From Xestospongia bergquistia (Eukaryota > Porifera > Demospongiae > Haplosclerida > Petrosiidae): 64,000 nucleotides of DNA. Where the stretch lies: contig OZ014413.1 of assembly GCA_963965975.1 (NCBI GenBank), forward strand, positions 7,466,501-7,530,500, given 5' to 3'. The notes beneath the pieces were generated by a model. The model searched no databases. It saw only the letters and a program-made list of their open reading frames with translations, and was not told the DNA's origin. Of the stretch, positions 1 to 13,600 are shown in pieces (position 1 is the first letter of the stretch; each line of letters begins with the position of its first letter). Made by a program: the position numbers and the translations under genes.

Positions 1-838
1 ATATATGTATATATATACTTAGTGGTCACATTCCTCTTACACATACATGCTATTTGTATGAAAAGCACTAAAATACAGAAACCTTGTTTTTATTGATAGC
101 CAGCTATAGACATAACTTGGAAACATGTTTATGGAAAACAATACATTAGACTTGGCACTATATGTTAATTACCATATAGAGGGTAAGGGAGAGTGGTCAG
201 GTGATAAGACTAGTTGTCATAAATCAAACCAGTAAGTAGCCAAGCAGTCAGTGTGGTTAAATTTAACTTAGATAATGTATTATCAAAGATATAGCTCTCA
301 TTGAAGTCATATCTGCTTGAGACTCTGGTTTGTTGACTTCATTCAATCAATAACATCTATTTTATTGAGTTTGACTTTTTAATTAACTTTTCTAGCACTA
401 TTTGATATCTATAATAGTAATACTCAAAGTTTTAATAAAGTAAGTGAATCAAAATCAGGAATATCATTATAACTTTAGAACCAAAAGTTATAACTTAATA
501 TATTTCACTTATTCCTCTATCTTGTATTGTCTAGTAGGATAGTTTTGACAGTAACACTTTTCATTCTTGCCTGTTATTTTAGATTCATAATTTCATAAAT
601 GTAAACTTTTTCTCATGATGGCATTAACGCAAATATTGCTGGAAGATAGAAAAGATCTTTTGCAATATGTTTATTAAGTTTTGTTGGTATACAATAAACA
701 GTTTGGAAATCACAGCAGTTTAAAATGTCTTTTCAAGGTAACAAACAAACATAGCAGTACTGTGATCCTCACCAATACAATAGTAGCAAGACTTAACAAG
801 TACTATTTACTAGTATTGAGTACAGTTCCCTCATGTAC
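1..838 (-). other. Intron of the calpain-15 gene, no exon seen
   Basis: This stretch lies downstream of the last recognisable calpain exon on the minus strand. I looked for the next conserved calpain-15 segment after the exon that ends at 839 and found none on either strand, so the next exon is probably off the left edge. The sequence is AT-rich with no clear repeat. Confidence 0.6.
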
Positions 839-2343
839 CTTTGAGAAGGCTAGTCGAGAGTCCTCAAAGACAGGGAAGAAGTCATCAATTAATATAACCT
901 TCCATAAACCATCTTGACATAATCTTACTTGATAGACTCCCTCTGGACAAAGCTAGAGATAAAAGTAACAGTCAATGTAATAACAATATGATTATAAATA
1001 TTAGGCTAAGATTATTTTGATGGTATTGTGGTTGCTGCAAAGGACTGGATTTTCGCTTAAATTTGAGAGTAGAGAATTGGATTGAATTGTCAGAAAGTAT
1101 GAACTGCTCAGACACATTTTCTTCAGTTACAGAACTCAAAAGCTTCAATCAGTTGCAGTAATCAGTAATGATATTCATTGTTGCTCTATGTGGCAATGGT
1201 TAATTTCATTTGTTGCTCTCGATATTGCATAAAATCATATATTAAATTGTGATACTCTTTCTATATAACAAGTGGATCAAAATACTCTCAAGTCTGCCTG
1301 GCAAGCACAGTATATCAGATAAAACAAAAGTTACAAATGTTATATCTCTTTGTATAGCTACTAGTTAATATGGTAATTTCTATTCTTATTTTCCACCTGA
1401 CATGTAAGCATGTGTATTAATGGTTAATTTCTTTGAACCATTTGTCATGAAGATACATGTACATAATGTATATATACATAATGTACATATATATAATGTG
1501 CATGTACATAATGTACATATATATAATGTGCATGTACATAATGTACAGATGTTTGTTTTTGCCTTTTTCATTTATGGCTGTTTTCTATTGGAAACAATGA
1601 GTAAATTATCCCAAATACAGTCACACTAATGTAACAACTAATGAAGTGATTCCATAAACACAAATGTTGGCAATGAATGTTCAAAACTGAAAGAAGTGCT
1701 ATATTATCTACAAATTCTTTAGTTTTAAAATATTAGCAAAACCTTTACAGTTTACAGCAAGAATTTTTATAATGTTGTTTTTATCTACTAACATGACTAT
1801 ATGCTGGTACATTAATTTTTCATCTATCCATCCATCCATTCATCAATCCACTAATCCATTGATCCATTTTACCTCTTTAGTAATAATAATCTGTTGTAAT
1901 AATTCAGGATATTCAGCTATCACAGCTAAAGCACTGAGAAACCTACATATAATAAAAACAATTCTAAACATCTCCTAAATTAACCACACACAATACAACA
2001 TATAATAAGTATACCATATATAGATGTATATATAATATGTATGGTATAATCCTTCATTGAATAACATATAACGTAATTATTGATATAATATGACGTACCA
2101 GCAGTTTCCTAATGATCCCTGAGCTATATCAGATGGTCGTGGATCACGATAGACACACCATTCTCCAGAAAATGTTACATTAAATATACTTCTAACTCTT
2201 GATGGGCGGAGCCAACCAGCTATTTCCCATTTGAGAACAGGTTTGTCAGGACGTAGGTAAAGAGATCGATCAGAATGTGGGAAATCTGGATCAATAAATG
2301 ACTCTTTCAACTACAGAGGGAGGGAGGGAGGGAGGGAGGGAGG

Positions 2344-2390
<47 letters not shown>

Positions 2391-3471
2391 GTTACTTGCA
2401 TCATTGATAACTTACTCTCTTGTATTCTTCCACTATATTATACCATATTGTCATAGCATGGTCTTGTTGACGTTGTTGAATATCTTTGACAGTTTCAGAC
2501 CGAGACTGCTGACGTTGGAATGAGACCATTTTAGATTCTGATTGTACATCCATTGACAAATCATTCATACCAGTAATTGGTGTGGATGCATTGACCACAC
2601 CTCCAGGACGAACTCCTAATTGACATATATAACAATAGCTATGTTGCCTAGAATTTTCAGTTGTACACATTGGACACACCCATTGGTTGCTAGGCAATGA
2701 AGTAGAAGGTTGACTCTCTAGAGTTGATAAAGATGGATACATAGATTGTGGCTTGATTCTAGTATCTCCATCTTGTCTTCTCTCTTCTTCATTGGTTGAT
2801 GGTGCAGTCAATGTCCGTAGTACTGCCTCATTTCCTATGAGTACCTCCCCTTCATTAGTAGGTACAATTATTAAATGTTCACTAGTTCTATTAGTTGAGT
2901 CATGAGAATTAGTGGGAGGGTGTGGGTTTTCTCTATCAGTTTGTATAACACGGGCAGTCTCACACTGTTCACAGTACATGAGTTGAGGATGATTAGTAAA
3001 AGTACATTGAGGACATACCCATTCTTGATTAGAGTTGGCACTAGGTACCGAGGTTACATCTTCTCTTCTATCTTCACTGATACTTCTAAAAACTTTCTTA
3101 AAAAATTGACCAACATTACTAGTTCTATCCCTCGTCTCTTGGTGTGATGAGGATGCCCCTTTCTGATTTCTAATATTAGTTCCTATATAACCACAGGCTT
3201 CACATATTCTCATATTCTCATCATTATGTCTAGTACATTGTGGACAGCTCCAATACATCTCCCAGCTTCCTCTCAAACGAGCAAATAAACCTCCTCTAGG
3301 TCTTCTCTTTAAAGTAACTTCACCTTCTCTAGGAATCTCTCTATTTGGCGATCTGTCGCGTTTTTCTACTTCCCAACGGCTTGCACGACACATTCTACAG
3401 AGCTCATCGCTGACTTTATTAGAAAATGTACACTGAGAGCAAGACCAGTTCGTAGCCATTTTCAAAGCCAC
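839..3471 (-). CDS. CAPN15: Calpain-15 (small optic lobes type), 5' part, runs off the left edge
   Basis: Calcium-independent-type cysteine protease of the SOL/calpain-15 branch, cytosolic. Exons on the minus strand are 2416-3471, 2099-2310, 1873-1942 and 839-952. All have GT/AG borders and agreeing phases, giving 484 codons in the window. The first exon encodes four RanBP2-type zinc fingers (W-x-C-x2-C...C-x2-C at about residues 9-27, 73-92, 150-170 and 260-285), which bind ubiquitin in related proteins. The next exons enter the calpain protease core: FIDPDFP, then DIAQGSLGNCW, which carries the catalytic cysteine and its oxyanion glutamine. These are followed by FLSALAVIAEYPELL and CPEGVYQVRLCQDGLWKV. 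The His and Asn of the triad lie outside the window. The start is the ATG at 3471; a second ATG four codons on (3459) is also possible. The gene shares a 143-bp upstream region with the divergent RabGAP gene. Confidence 0.93.
1455..1546. repeat. Tandem repeat, about 30-bp unit, in calpain-15 intron
   Basis: About three copies of a unit built from CATGTACATAATGTACATAT followed by ATATAATGTG. It creates false open frames on both strands rich in Tyr/His or Cys/Thr. No coding role is seen. Confidence 0.8.
2316..2387. repeat. (GGGA)n(GA)n microsatellite next to an acceptor
   Basis: A run of GGGA followed by GA on the plus strand. On the minus, coding, strand it reads (CT)n(CCCT)n and ends at the acceptor of calpain exon 2 (exon starts 2310). 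It therefore forms the polypyrimidine tract of a 105-bp intron. Confidence 0.9.
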
Positions 3472-3614
3472 TCTTTAATTGTGATGATTCAGCAAATATG
3501 TAGACTGATTCCCAAGTCTGGAATGAGGATATTGAAGTTTGATGGGCGTGGTCGACCTGCATGGGCAAGCTTGTCATGTCAACGATATAAACGTCCCTTT
3601 ACTCGACGACAGCG
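3472..3614. promoter_or_regulatory. Shared bidirectional promoter region, calpain-15 / RabGAP
   Basis: 143 bp separate the start codons of two divergently transcribed conserved genes, so both core promoters and 5' UTRs must lie here or overlap it. The segment is less AT-rich than its surroundings and contains GGGCGTGGTC, a GC-box/KLF-like motif, at about 3543-3552. No TATA box is evident. The regulatory role is inferred from gene layout. Confidence 0.6.
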
Positions 3615-6600
3615 ATGTCAGATATTTTTGATAAGCAAATGTCTGTGAGTCAGAGTCTCTTCCAAGTGTATTATCTCGGCGCCATTGAAGTAGATAGACG
3701 ATGTAGCTCAGCCGTTATTCCGTGGCTCATTGAAGAGCTCAAATTAAAACTTCAGAACATGAATTTAGTCTGGGTAACTCTAGGTGAGTAGTCAGTATAT
3801 AACTATTGCTATACTTGTAGTAGGTAGCAGTATGCAAATGATAATGACTAAATCTTTAGATGCATGTGTGTAAGAAACAGTAGGCTACTGACTTATGAAA
3901 CTTGGACCAATCAATTACAATATCACTAAACCTCCATCCAATCATTCTCCCTGTTTTGGTTTTGTAGCTAATGAATACAACTCATGTTGATAATGGCAAT
4001 AACATCAAACATACTTTCTTTTTAATAATAAGTAGATATGTTCATTGTCACCTTTTAAATAAATATATTGTATGGAAAAGGATATATATACTATGATTAT
4101 GAGAATATCTTTAATGTAATTTGATCAATGAGTTGCAATTCCATTCATTCATTTTCCAATAATTGAAAGAGTTTACTTAAAATAGAGTTTATTACAATGG
4201 TGTTTATAGTCAGTAGCAAGGATGATCACTAACATGCTATACGTGTTAGAATGTTTATTAGTTCTTGTGCTAATTCCATTAAAGTTTCATTACTTGCCGC
4301 TTACTCCTCTACAACTTTCTTCCTATTTTTTACTACACATGTAAACATTGATATGATTATATACAACAGTGACTCCAGTGTTTGACACCAAACATGACTA
4401 ATTCTCTCTATGAACAAGTGATGCTACATGTGTTAGTGTAGTATGTTTATAAACAGGTTTAAACTGTTAGTCAAGTCTCTTATAATATACTCTTTAGTAA
4501 GTATGTTCTTTGCTTTTTTTTTGACCTCAACCTTGTTTGTTTGTGTTCATATTATAATTTTAAGATACAAATTACTTTAACAACTCTATAATCAATGGTT
4601 CTACTATTAGTTATATTATCAATAAACAAAGTATGACCATTGGGACATCTATAGATTAAAAACATATGAATCCTTTAATGCGATATAGAAGTCAAGTGAA
4701 TAGACTTTATGATAATGATTAGGACATTTTGTTATAATTATTGTACATCTACAATGTACATGTACAAATCACTGTTATGATATACTCTTCAATAAGTATG
4801 GATTAATTTTGTCCTTTGTTTTTTGACCATAACTTTTTTCTATTCATATAACAACTATAAGAGACTGAATAACTTTAACAGTTTTTTTATTCCCATTAGT
4901 GTAATTGGTGAGTTATAGTATCAATAAACAAAGTATGACCATTGGGCCATTAATGTGATATTGAAGGTCAAACTTAATAATATGTATAATATTTATTAAG
5001 ACATTTTATTATTACTAATACATTTTATTATCATATATATTGTACAATGTATATGTACATGACTACATGTATTCTTAGAAGTTACTTAAATTGGTTAAAT
5101 GATACAGTTAATAATATTTGAGTTAACTAAGATATTGCCACACACACAAACACACACACATATTATGTATTGTGGTATAGTTGTTTGATGTTCTGTTCAT
5201 AGTTTATATAGAGTACTTAATTCTAACCTTAATAAGGTTTATACTTGTCTTATCACCTGATTTATTTTACACCTCAAAATTAAATTACTTATTACACAAA
5301 GCGTGAAGTGTATGGAGGTCTGCCAAATAAATAGTCGTTACTCATATAAAGTAGATATCAGATAACTGACAGGAAATTCTCATAACACATAAACATACAA
5401 GGATTCCAATTGAACAGTATCATTATTATTTGGCAGTATATCTATTTTGGAAGGAGGAAAGAAGATAGTGCTTCATACTGACTATTGTTAATAATGTAAA
5501 TATGATAATTGTAGTAATACAATTTTCAACACAGTACATTATACACATCCCTTCAAAGCTATGTGTAATGTCATACTGTACTTTATAACTACATCCTGGA
5601 TTGTATGTTTGATGTTATACAATTGCACATTCCTTCTTCCTTTGGGATGCTATTGGCTCCAAGTGTACTATTAGTTATCTTTGATCTCCCTTATTAGCTG
5701 AATATATTAGTAACTAACATAACAGTAATGTACTCTACATTATTTTATTTGATCTGCTTATGTTGTCTACAGGTCCTACTAGTATAGACTATGTTGCTGA
5801 CAGTGGTGAAGAATTACATACTCACACTTATGATAGCATTTTACGTTGCAGTACTGGTCTGGATAATGTGTCATTTGCTTATATTACTGTAACTGAAAAC
5901 AAGTCACACTGCCATGTATTTCAGTGTCTGGACTTGCTAGAGGTCAGTCTCAGCTATTTGTTGATTGAGGTTGTGTCTGTGACTTAAGTATATAAATCTG
6001 TTTTATAGTAATTGACTTTGTCTTTGTATTTTGACTTTGAGCCCATACTGCAGTGTAATTTAATAGCATATGTACATATAAGGAATATGAATTCACAAAG
6101 AAAAATGTTATAATTTTAACTCTTCAGCCTTTTCACTGATCACTATTAGAAGTACATATTGTGATAGCTACTCCATTTCAGAGATACAGACACAAGCAGT
6201 GTTAGAATAGTTGTATATGTAATTGATAATGATAAGGACTTGTATTGGTACCATCTTTATGACTCCCATCGCATCATTAGATCATATGAGAAGTACATGT
6301 TGTTAAATATAGAATCATAGATTATAACATTATTATTTTGCACATTAACACTGTCATAGAGAGATTGGCTTATAAGATTAACCACTTTGTAAGTACAAGT
6401 ACTAGTACATTATGAAGTGATGTCTAATATTGAAGTGATGTCTGAAACTGTAACAAAAAGTTCTTGAAATTATTAAACTTATGATATCAATTTGTATAAT
6501 TCTTTATCTGTTCATCTATACTATTGAGTACAACACGTACACTACGCTTCATAGTCCTAACAGACAAACATGATACCAAATAACATTTTAGACAAATAAG

Positions 6601-7648
6601 AGTAATCTAAATGATAATACACTCATCAATACTATAGTAGTAGTAAGTTAAAACATGTGCTTTAAATTTCAATTTTTAGGTGTTTTTTTTTCATAAGTGT
6701 ACACCTGTCATGTTGACCTATCATGTTAGTATCATGACTAAGTATTTGAAAATGAAACAGCTATTTTAACTATAAGATGTATTAATACATTTACATGTAC
6801 ACATGTAAATGTATTAGAAGATAATATGTACACACTATGTCCTATCTTAGTTTTCAAACTAAGCAACGAAGGTGTTAAAATGTTATTAGGTGAGATGTTT
6901 ATTTTATATGAATATATTTTAGTCATGAAATGAAAAACTCAATAACAATATCAATGAATAACTAATATACAATAAACAGTAAATAACAACAACGGCTCAA
7001 AGTCTGAGAAACGACTGACATAAGACGACAACGATCGAAGATGATAATACTTCTAAGTAGAACACGAGACGGAGTTTTTTTCTACCTTTTTAAAATACGG
7101 AGATTTTTAACTAGAAGTGCGTGGGCGTACCACTACAATATTATATGAGACTTAACTAGTACATCATCTATTGGGAATGATCTTAGAGAATACTTATTAG
7201 ATATTTATAAACTTGATATCAAAGCTATTACTTTAATTAGTTGGCATGTTAGGAAGTAATTGACTATACTATTTAGTAGTATATATTATAATATATTGTT
7301 TATATAATGAATTTAATTGAACTGTAGTATATAAGCTGTTAACTAATTTGTCTTATAGTATTTCTCATCGCATGTATATTATTAGGGTGTACATACCTTT
7401 GCAATTCTGTGATGTAAACAATGAAAGAAAACTTGTTCGACACTTCTCTTTCCTTGTGAACTTATCTTTAACACACAATATACTTGTATTGTATATGTTA
7501 ATTTGTTGTTCTTTTAATATCCTGTCTGTACATAACAATATTCATGTATAATCAATTACAATGACTATACATGAATATTTTTATTTACAGGAAACGGGAA
7601 CTTTAATAGTACATTCATCTCTTTTCCTGTTTATTCCTTACTAAACTA

Positions 7649-7680
<32 letters not shown>

Positions 7681-10600
7681 ACTTACACATGTACATGTAC
7701 CATTTTTTCACATATTAGTAAGAGAGAATGCTTTCTGGTGATAATGGATTCTGGATATTTATTTTATAATTGTTATAGAATAACTGTTTGAACTGTTTGA
7801 GATTAAAGTCTACCTGCATACCAAATTTGGCCTTTATAAAATGGTCTCATAGCAACCATTTGTTTACTCAATGAGAAATGGTCATTTCCAAATTATGTCC
7901 TAATTATTAGTCAATATTAAATTTATACTCAAAAATTAGATTTACTTTAGTACATAATATTGTTATTAAGTACATACAGTATTACAACCAAAGTATAAAG
8001 TATGTTTAGTTTTATTTAATATATACATGTGTACTACTGATATATCAATGAACACTTCATTATTCTTTGGTTGTTTTCCCTTAGGCTGAAATGATTATAA
8101 AACTCTTCAAATTTCACTGTGTCTCCCTAGACGGCCAGGATGAGCCTATCCATCTCTCTGGAGAGAAATTAACTGCTCTCATACAACAAACTAAAAAGCG
8201 CTCATTATCTCTCTCAACTCGTCAGATAAGTCGTACTGACAGCACAGCAGAAATGTCGTTTCCAATCACTTACTGTGGTTGTATGGGTATTAAGATAAGA
8301 CATGTGAGTGCTGCTACTGTGGATGGATTTGTGTCATGCTTAACTGTTAAAGATCAACCTACAGCTGCTAAGAAACATAAAAAATGGCGTACGAAAAGAC
8401 GTAGTAATCCCTTCACTGCACCATTGCAAAATTCTATGTTTCATTCAAGCAGTTCATATGGAACTAATGAAGTAGATTTTCCAGACAATGTTCCTGTGAC
8501 AGAAATGAACGAAGATCCTTTAACTACAACCCAAAGCTTAACTGAGCTACCCTCTAGTAAAACAACTGATTTAAAACAAGTCTCAATATCAGACTCCGCT
8601 ACAATACAGAATGATCAAGACTCAGTCCTATTTCAATTGGATGAAGACTCAATCCCAATCCAGAAAGAGAACTCAAATTTACTAGAAAGAGAAGATTCAG
8701 ATCCTGTTGAGAAAGAAGGCTCAGTTCCAATCCCAGCTCGTCCACGTGCTATTTCCGACATTACCTCTAGTCTTAATCAGTCTCACATTGATTCTCTTTT
8801 AGAACCACAAGGTACTTTTACAAATCTGCCTCATGTCCACATTACTGGAGAGGCAGTATCCCACACTATGAAAACCAAATCCAAACTTACAAAAACCTAT
8901 TCCGATGCTAGCACTAAAAAGAAACGAAATTGGTTCTTTGGTACAATATCAAAAGGTCGAAGTACATCTAGTCTAGAAAAACATGGCAGTAACTCAAGTT
9001 TAAAAAGTGATGACAGTAATTCCTTACTTGCTAAGAAAGGTAGTCCTACATCAAGTTTGAGGGAGAGTGACTCCAGTAAAGAAGTAGGTAGTGATAGAGG
9101 GGAATCACCTACAAAAGAAGAGAGACCATCTCGATTTGTGACTGCACCCACTCCAGCAACTCGTTTGTTAGTGGAGACATTAGAGAGTAGTGTAGATGAT
9201 ATAGATGGAGAGAGAGAAGGTGAAGGTGAAGAAGAGCCAGAAGAAGAAGGTACTCTTTTGTAACATGTAGTCATACACAATACATGTACTCATACACAAT
9301 ACATGTACAGTATCAATGTATAAGTATTCATACTTACTGAACTTAATAAAGAACATCTACGTTAACTGTACCTTAAACCTTATTACATTGGACTTAGTTC
9401 ACAATGTAATTATTATAGCAGTACAAGTCTTGTGAAGCTACCAGTAATAGTTTAGTAGTGTATAATGTGGTTTATGTACATGTATTGTGTGAATATACTA
9501 ATAATTGGGATGTGATATCATTACTTATTTAGGGATTAGTTCAGTTGTCTGTTAAAGTATAATACCAATACTCACTGTATTGGTTTGTACAAAATTAATC
9601 TGAAAATCTTGATATTTTTGAGCTCTACATGTACAAAGTACCTTTTATAATAATGAACAATTAAATTTTTTTTAAAATTTAATTTATTTACATAATAATT
9701 TGAAATACCTTCTTTCTTGTTTTTTTTATACACACCAAAAAGACTAGCAATATTATAACAAGAGTAGCAAATCTTTTACAGATCTTTTTGAAAACAATTG
9801 AGACAGAAATATAGTGATTTCAACAGTACACATTAAACAATTTTATACACGTTAAACGTTTTCTTATCAATAAGAAATATTGATATTAGCATCAATTTAA
9901 CATACAATAATTCAGTACATCTGATGTGTTAATGGTATTGTACTATTTGTAAAACATAAACAACTACATGTACATGTATTATGTACATACATGTATGTAC
10001 ATTATGTACTTACATGTATGTACATGTACATTATGGGAGCTGTGACTATTAATAGTCACTCCTGCCACAAATTCACACAGCACACTACTTCTAAAAGAGA
10101 ATGTAAGCAAGTCTATAAAAAATATGTAGGAACAAAAGATCACAATAAAAATAGACTTGAACGCTTGATAATATGCAGTTAATTGCCATTGTTAATTATG
10201 GTTTGTGTTTGCTAGGAGACACAGAATTTGATGTTATTCCTGAGCTTCAACAACTCCAACAGGAGCCAGAATTTGCTGTATTAGGAGGTGTTGAGGAAAT
10301 GGTACACACTGTTCGTGATCTTATGTCATTGTCTATGTCAGCTACAATAAAATTATCTGGAACTAAAATGAGTGTCTCTTCTCTGCAGAGAATGGACGAG
10401 GAGAACAGTGAGGTATGTACATGTATTATACATGTATTTGTACAAGTACATTATTAATAGACATATATTTATTTATCTGCCCACTCATTCATCTATCTTC
10501 AACATGTAGTAGTCTATTATACTTCCATATAATAATAATATTATATATTATTGTATATGTTTTTTAGGTATCTAGTAATTTTAAACCTGTATCAATAGTA

Positions 10601-13600
10601 GAGTGTGGAATAAGACAAGTACTAGGCTGTGCACAAGTGAGTACTCTATATTAGATCTTGTATGTACATGTTCATAACTACATGTAAAGTGTTTGTGCAT
10701 GTATATAATAAATATTATGATAGTTTACAAAAGAATATCCAAATAACATTTACTTACTGTTTATTTAAATTATCTTTTCTCTTCTCTCTCTCTCTCTCTC
10801 TCTCTAGGGAATTAATTCTAATGAGTATCTAGGTTTTATTACTAGAGACCGAGCCACTTCCAGTCAGCAATTTCATTTAGTGAGAACAGTTAGTCCTAAA
10901 GCTGCAGCCAATCTTATCAAAGGATTTAAGACATGTTTTGATCAATGTGTTGCACTCTCGATACCAAACACACTCTGTGACAGCTGTCCAATTCATTATT
11001 ATAACTCAATCTGTAAAAGTCTAAATGGTTAGTATAATAATTATATACATCATGTAATAAGAGGATATGTACAAGTACATGTTATGCTTGTTTACTGCAA
11101 GTAATAGAAATATTTCCAAAAACATCATGAAATATAGAGATCACAATAGTAATATCTCAAACAAAACTAGAGTAGTAATAACAGGATGAACAACATAGTA
11201 GTCAGATAGTAAAATGACACTGATATTTATATATTAAACTTGTATTGCTATGAATATTGTTCTACCTATCATGACAATCAACTCTACAACATGTCATACA
11301 TTTCATGGATTTTTATATAAATTTATTACTTGTTTCTATTATAGAAGTCAAGTGCCATGATATATTATGATATATCATGATATATCATGATATACCATAA
11401 TATATCATGATATATCATGATATACCATGTCATGATTATCATGATATATCATAGCATATCATGATATATTATGATATATCATGATATATCATGATATACC
11501 ATAATATATCATAATATATCATATGATATATCATGAGTATGACATATCATTTTCATGATACATCATGATATATCATGGTATGCTATGATATATAATGATA
11601 TACATCATAATGAACTTAACTGCTTAACTCTGCATACAACCATACCAAGAGTTCTTTTACTGCTTTTGTACATATAACATGTCACCTACATGTATAATAT
11701 TAGAGTGAATCATAAATGTACCAATGAGTTGTTTGTTGTGTTTAATTTTATTGTTTTTCATTTAGACTTATCTCTCTCAGACATCCTATCTAAAATACAT
11801 GCTCTAATGATGTCATATTTAACAGACTCAGAATATTCCTCACTTGTTAAAGAATACAAGAGTGATCAGTTTGAAAATGAACACAGCCAGTTAGTAAGAT
11901 GGCTGGTATTGCTACGAACATTCTTTCATCGTCAACAATCTCATCATTCTCACAAACCAAAGAAAAAGAACATAAAAGAGAAAAAAGGCAAAAAGACACA
12001 AGTTTTAAAGACTATCACTGGTTCTTTTGACAACCTTCACAGCAAACAAGTATGATATGATATTACATATACAATGTACTTTACCTGTATAGTCACATGT
12101 TGCTATGTACTTTACCTGTATATGTATATAGTCACATGTTGCTACTCCTATATTAATGTTATATTGTATAATCATCATAGAACATAAATTCACAAATTAA
12201 AGGTGATGTTGATGGATTACAGTCATATAGTGCGACATATATTGTAAGTTTTATATTCTCTCTCTCTCTCTCTCCCTTTACTTTTGGTCCCTCTTCTCTC
12301 TAGGGTAATTCTAATAATAAATTTGATTCAGGCTCACCTGAATTACGTAATCACAGTCCTCTCTCATCTCCGGCTTTGATGCAGTAAGTTAATCAACAGT
12401 TTACATGTTCTAGCCTACAAATGATCACAATACTTTAATTGTTATAAAATTGATGTTAAACAATTATACATGAGAAATACAATAAAATATTGTGTTCATG
12501 AATTATGTTCTTTGTTAAGACATTTTACAGTACACTGATACATAAGCAAGTACATAATTATAACACAATTCTATTATCATACTTTGTTATTACTATGTCC
12601 AATACCATTAAAAAGTCATATAGGAAAGCAAGAACATTTGAATCTTTTTCAAGTGACCACACCTACTTGCTGTATTAGCAGCTTAGCAACTAAATTAATA
12701 TATTTATTAGTAGCAAGGTTCTCTTTCATTATCCAAAACTGTTTCATGATTATTAATCACAAATTAATAGATTCTTTTCTCTCGTACATGTAGATATGAA
12801 GAATTACATGTTACTTGGGATATAAGTCGGGAAGGTTCATCTGAGGCTAACACTCCAGATATAGAGCATGAAAGAAGATTTCCATCAAGTCAAACATTTC
12901 CTCCACCTGAATTACGTACTGCATCTCCTTCACAGAGACGTGATCAGCGATACATTAGATTTGGTAGACCTCGTACAGACTCTGGTGGTATACCTAGAGC
13001 AGGTACAGATAAGTTAATAAATATGCTAGTGTTACATCTCTCTCTTTGTCTCTCTCTCCACAGTGAGTCCTCTAGTAGGTAATGGTCATATCAGTCCTAC
13101 TGAGCATTCCCCGTACAGAAGAGGTCATCAGAGAAGTATGTCTTGGAGACAGCAAATATTTGAGAGTGTCACTCCAAGTAAAAATGAAGAGCTTATGAAG
13201 AGAAGGGCATCAAGTAAGAGCTCAATAACTTACTGATATTAATAATCTCATTCTTATTGTTGTAGTTAAGAAGATGATGGAGACCTCAGGACCAGTAGTC
13301 CAACAAATTAGTTTTACAGAGTCTATTGAAGAGGAGGGGTCAGTATCAGCTAGAGCTAAACAAAGATGGAAGTGGGCTATTCAGCAACAAATATTACTTA
13401 TAAGACTGGAAAGAGAAAACCAATCAGTGATTAGTAAGTTATGGCCAGTTACATAGAGCATAACATGACTGTGATGTATGTCATGAGGCATATAGTATAG
13501 GTCATATAATAGACTAGTAGAACAGCAATACATGTATTCTCAAAGTAATGATGCAGTGAGAGTACTTGTATTGGTAGGTACTATAATGTATTATATTCTG

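Larger units (their letters stand above)
5943..8084 (+). other. Long second intron of the RabGAP gene
   Basis: The PTB1 domain reads continuously from the exon before to the exon after, so no coding exon is missing here. The intron holds a perfect 34-bp palindrome (6783-6816), an AC microsatellite (about 7647-7680) and a short, less AT-rich patch near 7000-7130 that I cannot assign. Confidence 0.7.

Noticed and set aside
9249-9263. RabGAP gene ending at the TAA near 9261
   Set aside because: The GTACTC donor at 9250 joins in phase to exon 4, which begins the second PTB-containing half and leads to the TBC domain.
8897-9280. 127-codon Ser-rich open frame on the minus strand
   Set aside because: It is the antisense of the large Ser-rich RabGAP exon, which has phase-matched splice sites and domain context.
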